Of a stretch of 64,000 nt of DNA, positions 27,662-36,399 are shown one piece after another; positions within the stretch are counted from its first letter, which is position 1, and the number at the start of each line of letters is the position of its first letter. Source of the stretch: Propioniciclava soli (GTDB taxonomy: Bacteria > Actinomycetota > Actinomycetes > Propionibacteriales > Propionibacteriaceae); NCBI RefSeq assembly GCF_014858005.1, contig NZ_JACYOT010000015.1:62001-126000 (forward strand). Reading direction: 5' to 3'. The notes under the pieces are model-generated. The model was given only the letters and a program-made list of their open reading frames with translations, was not told the DNA's origin and searched no databases. The position numbers were made by a program, and so were the translations under genes.

Positions 27662-28330
27662 TCAGTAGCCGTCGGCAGTGCCCCCGTCGAGCACCGCCCG
27701 GGTGCCGGAGAGGCCGAGCCGGGTGGCGCCGGCGGCCACCATCGCCGTGGCGGTCTCCCAGTCGCGGATGCCGCCGGAGGCCTTCACCCCGAGCCGCCCG
27801 CCCACCGTGGCGGCCATCAGCTCGACGGCGTGCACCGAGGCGCCGCCGGTGGGGTGGAAGCCGGTGGAGGTCTTGACGAAGTCGGCGCCGGCGGCCTTTG
27901 CGGCCCGGCAGGCCGCGACGATCTCCTCGTCGCTGAGCGCCGCCGACTCGATGATGACCTTGAGCACCGTCGGGGCGGGGGCGGCTTGGCGGACCGCCCG
28001 GATCTCGGCCTCGGTGTGGTCGGCGTCGCCGGCCTGGAGGCGGCCGATGTCGATCACCATGTCCACCTCGTCGGCTCCGTGGGCCACGGCCTCGGCCGCT
28101 TCGGCCGCCTTGGTGGCGGCGGTGTGCTTGCCGGACGGGAAGCCGCACACGGTGGCGAGCTTCACCTCGGCCAGGTCGGCGTCCACCGGCAACATCGAGG
28201 GGGACACGCAGATGGAGTAGGTGCCCAGGTCGGCCGCCTCGGCAGCCAGGGCCGCGACATCGGCGGGGGTCGCCGTGGGAGCGAGCAGCGTGTGGTCGAC
28301 GAGGCGGGCGAGTTCGGCGCGGGTGGTCAT
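27662..28330 (-). CDS. deoC: Deoxyribose-phosphate aldolase
   Basis: Cleaves 2-deoxyribose 5-phosphate to acetaldehyde and glyceraldehyde 3-phosphate in nucleoside catabolism. The 222-residue class I aldolase has the Schiff-base lysine in FVKTSTGF (about residue 155) and the second active-site lysine in [11 protein letters not shown] (about 184), plus [11 protein letters not shown] at the N-terminus and EVDMVIDIG. The ATG at 28330 has AGGACCC upstream. The acetaldehyde it makes could feed the dehydrogenase encoded divergently, although that enzyme looks like a semialdehyde type. Confidence 0.93.
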   Translation of the reverse strand: MTTRAELARLVDHTLLAPTATPADVAALAAEAADLGTYSICVSPSMLPVDADLAEVKLATVCGFPSGKHTAATKAAEAAEAVAHGADEVDMVIDIGRLQAGDADHTEAEIRAVRQAAPAPTVLKVIIESAALSDEEIVAACRAAKAAGADFVKTSTGFHPTGGASVHAVELMAATVGGRLGVKASGGIRDWETATAMVAAGATRLGLSGTRAVLDGGTADGY

Positions 28331-28363
28331 GGGTCCTCCAGGGTCGGCGTGTGCACCCCCATT

Positions 28364-28466
28364 CCACACGATTCCAGCACACGATGCGTCGAACAGGCCC
28401 CCCAAGGGCCTTCGCACGCATCGTGTGCTGGGATCGTGTGGAAGATCCTGCGCTGGAATCGTGTGT
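28364..28466. repeat. Large hairpin with three copies of a CACACGATTCCAGC motif
   Basis: A 26-bp inverted repeat (28364-28389 with 28416-28441, one mismatch) contains an inner stem AGGCCC/GGGCCT. A third, inverted copy, GCTGGAATCGTGTG, lies at 28452-28465. It fills the gap between divergent deoC and the aldehyde dehydrogenase gene. It may be an operator region or a small repetitive element. Confidence 0.85.
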
Positions 28467-28528
28467 CCGTGGCGATCCGGGCTGAGCCGGATCCAAGGCC
28501 CGCGGGAGGGCGCGCCTAGGGTGGGGGC

Positions 28529-30088
28529 GTGACCCATGTTTCTGCCACCCGACTCCTGCCCGCCGCGACCGTGGCCCGGCTCACACAGCTGGTCCACGCC
28601 GAGGGGGCCACCACCCGGGCCACCTTCTCCCCGCTGGACGCCAGCGCGCTCGCCGAGATCCCGCAGTCGACGCCGGCGGACGTCGCCCAGGCCTGCGCGG
28701 TCGCACAAGCAGCTCAGCCCGAGTGGGCCGGGCTCGGCCCGGCGGCGCGGGGGAGGCGGCTGGTGGAGTTCCACGACCTGCTGCTGGCCCATCAGGCGCC
28801 GCTGGCCGACCTCATCGTCGCCGAGACCGGAAAGGCGCGCCGGGATGCGATCGAGGAGATCTTCCACGTCGCCATGACGGCCCGCTACTACGGCCAGCAC
28901 GCGGCCCGCATCCTGCGTTCGGAGCGCCGGCCGGGCCTGTTCCCCGTGCTCACGCGCATCGACGTCCACCACCACCCCAAGGGCGTGGTCGGGGTCATCT
29001 CGCCGTGGAACTATCCCCTGACCATGGGCTTCAGCGACGGCCTGCCCGCCCTCGCGGCCGGCAACACCGTGGTCGCCAAGCCCGACGCCCAGACGATGCT
29101 CAGCGCCCTGGCCGGTCTGGAGTTGCTGCGCGAGGCCGGCGTGCCCGAGGGCGCCTGGCAGATCGTCGCCGGCCCCGGTGACGTGATCGGTGGTGCGATC
29201 ATCGACCACACCGACCACGTGTGTTTCACCGGCTCCACCCCCACGGGCCGGCTCGTGGCCGCCCGCGCGGGGCAGCGGCTCATCGGCGCATCGCTGGAGC
29301 TGGGCGGCAAGAACCCCATGATCGTCTGCGCGGACGCCGACCTGGACGCCGCCGTCGACGGTGCCCTGCGGGGCTGCTTCGCCAACGCCGGGCAGCTGTG
29401 CGTCAGCTTCGAGCGGATCTACGTGGCGCGCGAGGTCTACGCCGACTTCCGCGACCGGTTCGTCGCGGCCGTCCGCGCGCTCGACCTGCGCGTCGGTCTG
29501 GCCTGGGAGCCCGATGTGGGCACCCTCACGAGCGAGGCGCAGCTCGCCAAGGTGTCCGACGCGGTGGAGGATGCGCGGGTCAAGGGCGCCACGGTGCTCA
29601 CGGGCGGCCGGGCGCGCCCCGATCTGGCGCCCTGGTCCTACGAGCCGACCGTCCTGGAGGGCGTCCGCCCCGGCATGGCGTGCTGGCGCGAGGAGACGTT
29701 CGGGCCCGTGGTGGCCCTGTACCCGTTCGACGGCGAAGACGAGGCGGTCGACCTGGCCAACGACTCCGTCCACGGGCTCAACGCCTCGGTGTGGACCGCC
29801 GACCAGCGTCGCGGCCGCGCCCTGGCGAGCCGGATCCGCACCGGCACCGTCAACGTCAACGAGGCGATCGGGGCCACGTTCGCGTCCATGGCCGCGCCGA
29901 TGGGCGGCATGCGGGATTCGGGTCTGGGCCGGCGGCAGGGGCCCGAGGGGCTGCTCCGGTTCACCGAGACCCAGGCGGTCGGCACGCAGCGCGGCCTGGG
30001 CCTCGGCACGCCCGCCGGGCAGACCAAGGAGCAGTTCGCGGCCACGATGACGAAGGGCCTGCGGCTCCTGCGCGCGCTGCGCAGGTGA
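28529..30088 (+). CDS. Succinate-semialdehyde dehydrogenase-type aldehyde dehydrogenase
   Basis: A 519-residue NAD(P)-dependent aldehyde dehydrogenase. It shows [14 protein letters not shown] (about residues 160-173), the general-base Glu in LELGGKNPM (about 257), the nucleophile in [11 protein letters not shown] (C about 291), and the C-terminal [18 protein letters not shown]. Similarity is closest to actinobacterial succinic semialdehyde dehydrogenases (GabD2-like). The substrate is inferred. The GTG at 28529 lies 6 nt after TAGGGT (28517-28522), indicating a leaderless message. Confidence 0.88.
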   Translation: MTHVSATRLLPAATVARLTQLVHAEGATTRATFSPLDASALAEIPQSTPADVAQACAVAQAAQPEWAGLGPAARGRRLVEFHDLLLAHQAPLADLIVAETGKARRDAIEEIFHVAMTARYYGQHAARILRSERRPGLFPVLTRIDVHHHPKGVVGVISPWNYPLTMGFSDGLPALAAGNTVVAKPDAQTMLSALAGLELLREAGVPEGAWQIVAGPGDVIGGAIIDHTDHVCFTGSTPTGRLVAARAGQRLIGASLELGGKNPMIVCADADLDAAVDGALRGCFANAGQLCVSFERIYVAREVYADFRDRFVAAVRALDLRVGLAWEPDVGTLTSEAQLAKVSDAVEDARVKGATVLTGGRARPDLAPWSYEPTVLEGVRPGMACWREETFGPVVALYPFDGEDEAVDLANDSVHGLNASVWTADQRRGRALASRIRTGTVNVNEAIGATFASMAAPMGGMRDSGLGRRQGPEGLLRFTETQAVGTQRGLGLGTPAGQTKEQFAATMTKGLRLLRALRR

Positions 30089-30158
30089 CGAGCGTCAGTG
30101 TCAGCCGGGGTCCGTGGGGCGTCGTGACCCGCTCACCACAGGAGCCCAGCAGCTCCGC

Positions 30159-31109
30159 TCACGAGGGAAGCTCGCTCACCAGGACGTCGATGGCGGCGGC
30201 GTCGGCGGGGCTCGGGGCCTCCGAGCCGGTCTTGCCGCTGCGCGCGGTGGCGTAGGCCAAGGCCTGGCGGAGTCGTTCGGGCTCGGCGGCCCCATCGATC
30301 TCGGCCATGAGGTAACCACCCATCGCGGCGGCGCCGCGTCCGATGGCCGTGACGGTCGCGGTGACCTCCGAACGCGCGTACCACCGGCCGTGGGGCGTGG
30401 CGAGCAGCGCGCCGTCGGCGGCCAGGGTGACCAGCACGCGGGGCAGCCCCGCGTCGGTGAGGGCGTGGATGTGCCGGGCGGCCGTGGTCACCCGATCGTC
30501 GCCATCGAGGCCGGTGAGGTCGATGCCGGTCACCTCGGCGAACTGGCGCATGTTCATGGTGAGCAGGTCGGGGGCGTCCGTATCGGCGTGGGACACCACC
30601 GAGTCGAGGCTGCCGCCGGAAGTCTGCACGGCGACCTTGACGCCGACGCCGTGGGCGGCGCGCCCCATCCGCACGTAGAGGTCGGCGGGCGACCCGGGGG
30701 GCAGCGACCCGCACAGCGCCAGCCAGTCGGCACCCGGGCTGGACGCCATGATCGTGCTCACCATGGCGGTCACCGATTCGGGCGCCAGTGGGTGACCCGG
30801 CTCGCGGATCAGCGTGGACAGCCCGCTGGTCACCATCGTGAAGTTCGTGCGGGCCAGGTGACCGATGGGGATGGTGCGGAACGGGATGCCGGTGGCGCGC
30901 ACGGCGGCGACCAGCGGGTCGTTGCTGGCGGCGGGAAAGATGGCGAGCGTGGGGCGTCCGGCCCGGTGCACCGTGCCGGAGAGCTGCACGCCGCGGCCCC
31001 CCGGGTGCGCCGAGCTGGAGACCACGTGGTTGACCACGCTGGTCTCCAACGGGCCGGCCAGCAGCGCCGTCCGGTCCAGGCTCGGGTTCGCGGTGAACGT
31101 CACGATCAC
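30159..31109 (-). CDS. Degenerate PfkB/1-phosphofructokinase-like protein
   Basis: The 316-residue protein has the fold and order of 1-phosphofructokinase: start IVTFTANPSLDRT, then CGSLPPGSPADLY (about residues 132-144). The functional motifs are altered, however. The N-terminal GGKGxNVA region reads PGGRGVQLSG, the KPNxxE segment reads TMNMRQFAE, and the catalytic GAGD segment reads IGRGAAAMGG, so the catalytic Asp is missing. It is probably not an active sugar kinase; a regulatory or scaffolding role is possible. GTG 31109 is preferred because TAGCGT lies 7 nt upstream and the N-terminus then matches the family. Confidence 0.75.
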   Translation of the reverse strand: MIVTFTANPSLDRTALLAGPLETSVVNHVVSSSAHPGGRGVQLSGTVHRAGRPTLAIFPAASNDPLVAAVRATGIPFRTIPIGHLARTNFTMVTSGLSTLIREPGHPLAPESVTAMVSTIMASSPGADWLALCGSLPPGSPADLYVRMGRAAHGVGVKVAVQTSGGSLDSVVSHADTDAPDLLTMNMRQFAEVTGIDLTGLDGDDRVTTAARHIHALTDAGLPRVLVTLAADGALLATPHGRWYARSEVTATVTAIGRGAAAMGGYLMAEIDGAAEPERLRQALAYATARSGKTGSEAPSPADAAAIDVLVSELPS

Positions 31110-31198
31110 ATCGGACACGCTAGTGGGGCAGCCGCGCGTCGGCCGGACGCGGCCGGTGCACGGACACGGCGTGTCGCCCCTCGGACACGTCCCTGGCC

Positions 31199-32644
31199 TC
31201 ACGCCCCGCGGGGCAGGCGGACGGTGAACGTGGCGCCGCGGACGTGACCGGACTCGACGGCCACGGTGCCCCCGTGCGCGGAGACGACCGCAGCGACGAT
31301 GGCCAGGCCGAGCCCGGTGCTGGAGGTGCCGCTGGCACGCACCCGGGCGGTGTCGGCGCGGGTGAACCGCTCGAACAAGGTGGCGCGGACGGCGTCCGGG
31401 ATGCCGGGGCCGTCGTCGGCCACGCGGATCACCACGTCGTCGCCCTCGACCGTGAGGCTGGTGTGCACCGACGTGCCGGGCGGCGTGTGGGTGCGGGCGT
31501 TGGCGAAGAGGTTGACGAGCACCTGGTGCAGGCGGTGGGGGTCGGCCACGGCGGTGACGGGCTCGTCGGGCACGCTGACGGCCCAGTCGTGGTCGGGGCC
31601 GGCCGCCTGGGCGTCCGACACGGCGTTGACGACCAACTCGGTGAGGTCGACCGTGGTGCGCTGGACGTTCGGCCCGGAATCGAGCCGGGCCAGCAGCAGG
31701 AGGTCCTCCACGAGCGTCGACATGCGCGCCGACTCGGAGTCGATGCGGGTCAGGGCGTGTGCGGTGTCGGGGGGCAGCTCGTCGCGGTGGCGGCGGGTCA
31801 GCTCGGCGTAACCCCGGATCGCGGCCAGCGGGTTGCGCAGTTCGTGGCTGGCGTCGGCCACGAATTGGCGCACCTTCGTCTCGCTGCGCTGGCGTGCCGC
31901 GAGCGCCCCTTCGACGTTGTCGAGCATGTGGTTGAACGCGAGGCCGACCTGGCCCACCTCGCTGCGCGCGTCGGTGTCCGCCGCCGCCACCCGGACGCCG
32001 AGCGCCACGTCGCCGGAGTCGAGCGGCATGGACGACACCTGGTGGGCGGTGCCGGCGAGCCGCGCCAGCGGCACGAGGCTGCGCTCCACGACCTGGCGGG
32101 CGGCGAGAAAGGCGATGAGGATGGCCAGGGCGGTGAGCAGCGCCGCGGCGGCCACGATGGAGACCATGGAGGCGGTCAGCTCAGCGGTGGGCAAGCCGAT
32201 GGCCACCCGCGAGTCGCCGGAGGCCAGCACGACGATCCGGTAGCCACCGACGCCGTCGACCGTCACGGAGCGGGGCGTGCGGCCGGTCTCGAGCGCGGTG
32301 AGTTGCGTCAGCGCGGCGTCGGGCAGCGCGGCGCGGCTCTGGTCCTCCTGCACGTACCCCACGACCTGGCTGCCGTGGACGGCGAACACCAGCAGGCCCT
32401 CGGTCTGGCCGGGGCCACCCGGGCCGGGCCGGATGCGGCCGTCGTTGTCGGCGTCACCGAAGTCGCGCGTCGCGTAGGAGGCCAGCCGTTGGTCGAGCTG
32501 GTTCTCCAGGATCTGGTGCATGGCCAGCGCCGTCAGCGCGGAGAGGAAGACGGCGATCACGGCCACCAGCGCGGTGGTGCGCAGCACCAGTTGCCGGGCC
32601 AGCGTGCCGCGCCCCAACGGTGTGACGCGGGCCGCGCGGCTCAT
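31199..32644 (-). CDS. Two-component sensor histidine kinase
   Basis: A 481-residue membrane sensor. There are two transmembrane helices (about residues 20-45 and 165-190) around an extracytoplasmic domain of about 115 residues. HAMP follows, then the dimerisation domain with the phospho-acceptor in DASHELRNPLAAIRGY (about H271), and the ATP-binding domain with N-box LVNLFANARTH, DDGPGIPD and GTSSTGLGLAIV. The ATG overlaps the response regulator stop by 4 bases (ATGA), so the pair is translationally coupled. The signal sensed is unknown. Confidence 0.93.
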   Translation of the reverse strand: MSRAARVTPLGRGTLARQLVLRTTALVAVIAVFLSALTALAMHQILENQLDQRLASYATRDFGDADNDGRIRPGPGGPGQTEGLLVFAVHGSQVVGYVQEDQSRAALPDAALTQLTALETGRTPRSVTVDGVGGYRIVVLASGDSRVAIGLPTAELTASMVSIVAAAALLTALAILIAFLAARQVVERSLVPLARLAGTAHQVSSMPLDSGDVALGVRVAAADTDARSEVGQVGLAFNHMLDNVEGALAARQRSETKVRQFVADASHELRNPLAAIRGYAELTRRHRDELPPDTAHALTRIDSESARMSTLVEDLLLLARLDSGPNVQRTTVDLTELVVNAVSDAQAAGPDHDWAVSVPDEPVTAVADPHRLHQVLVNLFANARTHTPPGTSVHTSLTVEGDDVVIRVADDGPGIPDAVRATLFERFTRADTARVRASGTSSTGLGLAIVAAVVSAHGGTVAVESGHVRGATFTVRLPRGA

Positions 32645-33372
32645 GCCCCGGCCGGCTTCAGCACGTAGCCGGCGCCCCGCAGCGTGTGGATCATGGGGTC
32701 CCGGCCGGCGTCGACCTTCTTGCGCAGGTAGCTGATGTAGAGCTCCACCACGTTGGCCTGGCCGCCGAAGTCATAGTTCCAGACGCGGTCGAGGATCTGC
32801 GCCTTCGAGAGCACCCGGCGCGGGTTGCGCATCAGGTAGCGCAACAGCTCGAACTCGGTGGCGGTGAGCTGGATCTGTTCGCCGGCCCGGGTCACCTCGT
32901 GGGAGTCCTCGTCGAGCACCAAGTCGCCCACGACCAGTTCCGGCCCCGGACGCGCCGTCGTCGCGCCCGAGCGACGCAGCAGCCCGCGGAGTCGTGCGAT
33001 CAGCTCCTCGAGGCTGAATGGTTTGGTCACGTAGTCGTCGCCACCCGCGGTGAGGCCCTGCACGCGGTCGTCCACCGCGTCCTTGGCCGTCAGGAAGATC
33101 ACGGGCACGTCGGGCTGCTCGGTGCGGATGCGTCGCATCACCTCCAGGCCGTCGAAGTCCGGCAACATCATGTCGAGCACGATGGCGTCGGGTCGCGCGT
33201 CGCGCGCGGCCTGCACGGCGCCCGTGCCCGACGCGGCGGTCGTCACGTCCCACCCCTCGTAGCGCATCGCCATGCTCAGCAGCTCGGTGAGGCTGGGTTC
33301 GTCGTCCACGGTCAGGACGCGGATGGGGGTACCGTCGGGACGGGTCAACTGCTCGCGCTCAGTGCTGCTCAT
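32641..33372 (-). CDS. OmpR/PhoP-family response regulator
   Basis: A 243-residue DNA-binding regulator. The receiver domain has acidic residues in TVDDEPS, the phospho-acceptor D67 in IVLDMMLPD, and the conserved K in TKPFSLEEL (about 117). The C-terminal winged helix (about 145-240) ends NVVELYISYLRKKVD and IHTLRGAGYVLK. It is of the PhoP/TcrA/TrcR type of actinobacteria. ATG 33372 lies 6 nt after CAGGAT on the minus strand, suggesting a leaderless transcript. It is the first gene of the two-gene operon with the histidine kinase. Confidence 0.94.
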   Translation of the reverse strand: MSSTEREQLTRPDGTPIRVLTVDDEPSLTELLSMAMRYEGWDVTTAASGTGAVQAARDARPDAIVLDMMLPDFDGLEVMRRIRTEQPDVPVIFLTAKDAVDDRVQGLTAGGDDYVTKPFSLEELIARLRGLLRRSGATTARPGPELVVGDLVLDEDSHEVTRAGEQIQLTATEFELLRYLMRNPRRVLSKAQILDRVWNYDFGGQANVVELYISYLRKKVDAGRDPMIHTLRGAGYVLKPAGA

Positions 33373-33464
33373 GGCTCCATCCTGTCCGTTTCCTGTGGGT
33401 GGCGGCTGGGCACCCGCTGTGTGTTTGCTGTGGATGGGTCGGCGCCTGCTCGGGTGGGCTCGGG

Positions 33465-33764
33465 TCAGCCGGTGGTGAAGTCGGTCAGCCGATCATCGGG
33501 ACGCCGCGACTCCACCAGGTGCCCGCTCACGTGGCCCGGACGCCGGCGTCCGCCCCCACGCGCACCCCCCGGCGCGATCAGCGCATCGACGAGGGCGTCC
33601 ACGGCCTCGGACGGGCCCTGGGCGTCCACCCTCACCCGGCCGTCGGCGAGGTTCTCGGCCGAGCCGACGACCCCGAGCCGCGCCGCCTCGCCGGCCACCC
33701 ACCAGCGGAAACCGACACCCTGGACGAGGCCATCGACCCAGACGACCGTGCGGACGACCCCCAC
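33465..33764 (-). CDS. Acylphosphatase
   Basis: Hydrolyses acyl phosphates such as acetyl or carbamoyl phosphate. The 99-residue protein has the phosphate-binding loop and catalytic arginine in VQGVGFRWW (R20), and the asparagine in SAENLADGRV (N38). The usual Arg before that Asn is Glu here. The C-terminus is longer and more basic than typical. The GTG start is one base after the CBS gene stop, so the two are in one operon. Confidence 0.85.
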   Translation of the reverse strand: MGVVRTVVWVDGLVQGVGFRWWVAGEAARLGVVGSAENLADGRVRVDAQGPSEAVDALVDALIAPGGARGGGRRRPGHVSGHLVESRRPDDRLTDFTTG

Positions 33765-33765
33765 G

Positions 33766-34194
33766 TCAGGTGTGCAGGTAGCCGAGGAGGTGATTGCGCT
33801 CGTCGGTCAGCTGGTCGATGCGGTACTTGACGACGTCGCCGATGGACACCAGGGCGGCCAGCTCGCCGTTGACGACGATCGGGATGTGGCGGACGCGCTT
33901 GTCGGTCATGACGTGGGCGGTCTCCTCGATCGGGTCCTCCGGCGTACCGGTGACGACCTCGCCGGTCATCAGCTCGCGCACGGTGGCGTCCACGATGCCG
34001 TGGCCCGAGGCGGCGAGCCCGCGGACGACGTCGCGCTCGCTGACGATCCCGTCGATGTGGTGGCCGTCGGCCGAGACCACGACCGCGCCGATGTTGTGCT
34101 CGGCCATGAGGGCCACCAGGTCGGCGACGCTCGCGTCGGGGGAAAGGGTGACGACGGCGTTGCCCTTGCTCTTGATCACGTCGGAGAGCTTCAT
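33766..34194 (-). CDS. CBS-domain protein
   Basis: A 142-residue protein made of two CBS domains (about residues 8-65 and 75-132), with IGAVVVSADGHHIDGIVSERDVVRGL and RHIPIVVNGELAALVSIGDVVK-type blocks. Stand-alone CBS pairs bind adenine nucleotides and sense energy or redox state; the partner here is unknown. The ATG at 34194 is exactly 6 nt after TACCGT (minus strand 34201-34206), so it is probably leaderless. An acylphosphatase gene follows. Confidence 0.88.
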   Translation of the reverse strand: MKLSDVIKSKGNAVVTLSPDASVADLVALMAEHNIGAVVVSADGHHIDGIVSERDVVRGLAASGHGIVDATVRELMTGEVVTGTPEDPIEETAHVMTDKRVRHIPIVVNGELAALVSIGDVVKYRIDQLTDERNHLLGYLHT

Positions 34195-34319
34195 GCCGGG
34201 ACGGTACCCCCGCCCCGGCGCGACGCGCCAGCACCACGGGCGGTGCGTGGACGAAGTTTGGCGCCCCGCCGCCCGTCGGGGAGGATGGGACCCCACGCGA
34301 AACGGCTCGAGGAGGCAGC

Positions 34320-35480
34320 GTGCCACGCTCACGCGCGACCGCTGGGGTGCGCTCCGGCATCGACAGCGACACCGGCCAGCGGTCGGTCGTGCCGCCGATC
34401 TACCTGTCGACCAACTACCGCTTCGCCGGGCTGCGCCAGCCGGGCCCGTTCGACTACAGCCGCTCGGCCAACCCGACACGCTCCCTGCTGGCCGACGCGC
34501 TCACCGAGCTCGACGGCGGGGCGGGCGCGGTGGTCACCGGGTCGGGCATGGGGGCGATCACCACCGCCCTGTTCGCCTGCGTGCCCACCGGCGGCACGGT
34601 GGTGGCCCCCCACGACGCCTACGGCGGCACGTGGCGGCTGCTGGACGCCCTCGCCTCCCGCGGTCAGTTCACGCTGGAGCTCACCGACCTGACGGCGCCG
34701 GACGCCGCCGCTCGCGTCCGCGAGGTCGCGCCCGACCTGCTGTGGATCGAGACGCCCTCGAACCCGCTGCTCGGCATCTCCGACCTCGGTGCGCTCGTCA
34801 CCGCCGCCCACGCGGTGGACGCGCTCGTCGCCGTCGACAACACCTTCTGCTCCCCCGCGGTGCAGCAGCCGCTCGCCTGGGGCGCCGATGTGGCCGTGCA
34901 GTCCTCGACGAAGTACCTCAACGGGCACTCCGACGTCATCGGCGGCGTCGCCGTGGCCGCGGACGCCACGCTGGCCGAGCAGCTGCGCTGGTGGGCGAAC
35001 TGCCTCGGCGTCACCGGTGGGGGTTTCGACTCCTACCTCACCCTGCGGGGGCTGCGGACACTCCATGTGCGGATGCGCCAGCACCTGGAGAACGCCGCGG
35101 CCTTCGTGGCCGCCGTCTCGGGGCACCCGGCCGTCGACCGCCTCTACTACCCGGGGTTGCCCGATCACCCCGGCCACGCGCTGGCGGCACGGCAGATGGA
35201 CGGCTTCGGCGCCATCGTGTCGCTCGAGGTCACCGGGGGAGAGCCGGGGGTCGCCGCGCTGGTCGACGGGCTGACCTGCTTCAGCCTGGCCGAATCGCTG
35301 GGGGGCGTGGAGTCGCTGGTGTGCCACCCGTCGTCGATGACACACGCCGCCATGCCGCTGGACGTGCAGGCCGCCGCCGGGCTGCGCCCGGGCCTGGTGC
35401 GCTTCAGCATCGGCATCGAGGACGCCGACGACCTGGTCGCCGACGTCCTCGCTGGGTTGGACCGCGCCGCGTCCCTCTGA
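34320..35480 (+). CDS. metB: Cystathionine gamma-synthase (MetB-type)
   Basis: A PLP enzyme that condenses activated homoserine with cysteine to cystathionine in methionine synthesis. The 386-residue protein closely resembles E. coli MetB: VRSGIDSDTGQRSVVPPIYL at the N-terminus, DYSRSANPTR, TGSGMGAI, and the PLP-binding lysine in SSTKYLNGHSDV (about K198). Distinguishing synthase from cystathionine gamma-lyase by sequence is imperfect. The GTG start follows GAGGAGGC. A SAM riboswitch was looked for upstream and not seen. M. tuberculosis metB also lies near greA and mca. Confidence 0.88.
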   Translation: MPRSRATAGVRSGIDSDTGQRSVVPPIYLSTNYRFAGLRQPGPFDYSRSANPTRSLLADALTELDGGAGAVVTGSGMGAITTALFACVPTGGTVVAPHDAYGGTWRLLDALASRGQFTLELTDLTAPDAAARVREVAPDLLWIETPSNPLLGISDLGALVTAAHAVDALVAVDNTFCSPAVQQPLAWGADVAVQSSTKYLNGHSDVIGGVAVAADATLAEQLRWWANCLGVTGGGFDSYLTLRGLRTLHVRMRQHLENAAAFVAAVSGHPAVDRLYYPGLPDHPGHALAARQMDGFGAIVSLEVTGGEPGVAALVDGLTCFSLAESLGGVESLVCHPSSMTHAAMPLDVQAAAGLRPGLVRFSIGIEDADDLVADVLAGLDRAASL

Positions 35481-35495
35481 GACGCTTCCGGGAAT

Positions 35496-35551
35496 CGCAT
35501 TTGGACCCGAGGAAATGGCGCCATGGCGCCATTTCCTCGGGTCCAAATGCG
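35496..35551. repeat. 56-bp perfect palindrome, copy 2
   Basis: The 48-base core (35500-35547) is identical to that at 21339-21386 and is extended by 4 more pairs on each side (CGCA and TGCG). It sits between the metB stop and the convergent EcsC gene, where it could act as a terminator for both. Confidence 0.97.
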
Positions 35552-35584
35552 TCTCCACGGGGCCAGCACCCCCGGGGGCAGGGC

Positions 35585-36283
35585 TCAGCGGGGCGGGAAC
35601 TCCTGGTGGGCCTGGTCGGCGATGGACGTCATCATCGCGAGGTCGACGCCGGCGCCGATGGCGCCGCCGAGCACCGGCACGAGCCGCCCGGCGCGGGAGA
35701 AGATCCGCGTGCCGGCGGTGCGCAGGATGCGGAAGCCGACGGCCTTCTGCACCACCATGAGCGCGGCGCGCGGCAGCGAGCTGCTGGCGAACGCGACGGC
35801 GGCGCCGCCGGTCACCGGCAGCCCCGCCCGGGACAGGATGTCGGTGCTGTTCGACCCCACGAGGGTCAGCAGGACGGCCGTCCGGATGCGGTCGTCGGAG
35901 AGGTCGTAGCCGCGCAGGTGCGCGGTGGCGGCCGTCATGCGGGTGGCCAGCACGTAGAACTGGAACACGTTGGCGGGCACGGCGACGAGCATGGTCGCGA
36001 AGCCCCCGAGGTTGGTGATGAAACCGCCGGCGCCGGCAAGGCGCTGGTGCTGGCCGCGGACGCGGCGGATGGCCTTCTCCACGTCGCCGTTCTCGCGGGC
36101 CAGCGCGTCGCGGGCCACCTTGGTCGCGGAGTCGAACGGGCCGACGCCGTCGATGCCCACGCCGGTGAGCTGCTGGATCAGCTGCGAGATCGAGTCGCTG
36201 GTGCCGTCGGGATCGTTGGCCTCGTCGAGCGCCGAACGGGTGACCGCCACGTTCTCGCGGCGAAACAGGTCGAACAGGCCCAT
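35585..36283 (-). CDS. EcsC family protein
   Basis: A 232-residue protein of the EcsC family. Residues about 85-115 (GGFITNLGGFATMLVAVPANVFQFY) and about 150-225 are amphipathic and hydrophobic, with the glycine-rich C-terminus GRLVPVLGGAIGAGVDLAM typical of the family. In Bacillus EcsC is encoded beside the EcsAB ABC transporter, but no transporter is near here. Function is not known. The ATG is preceded by GAGAGGGG. Confidence 0.8.
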   Translation of the reverse strand: MGLFDLFRRENVAVTRSALDEANDPDGTSDSISQLIQQLTGVGIDGVGPFDSATKVARDALARENGDVEKAIRRVRGQHQRLAGAGGFITNLGGFATMLVAVPANVFQFYVLATRMTAATAHLRGYDLSDDRIRTAVLLTLVGSNSTDILSRAGLPVTGGAAVAFASSSLPRAALMVVQKAVGFRILRTAGTRIFSRAGRLVPVLGGAIGAGVDLAMMTSIADQAHQEFPPR

Positions 36284-36399
36284 GGCCGTCCCCTCTCTTG
36301 CTCGCGCGCGGTCAGGCGCCGCGCGTGCGGGCACAGCCTGTCGCATCACCGGGCCGGATTCAACCTCTGGCAAGGGGGGACCGGGGTGGAACCGGGGTC

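Noticed and set aside
34195-34319. SAM riboswitch upstream of metB
   Set aside because: No SAM-I or related core (K-turn, conserved GAGGG/GCAACC pattern) could be traced in the 125 bases.
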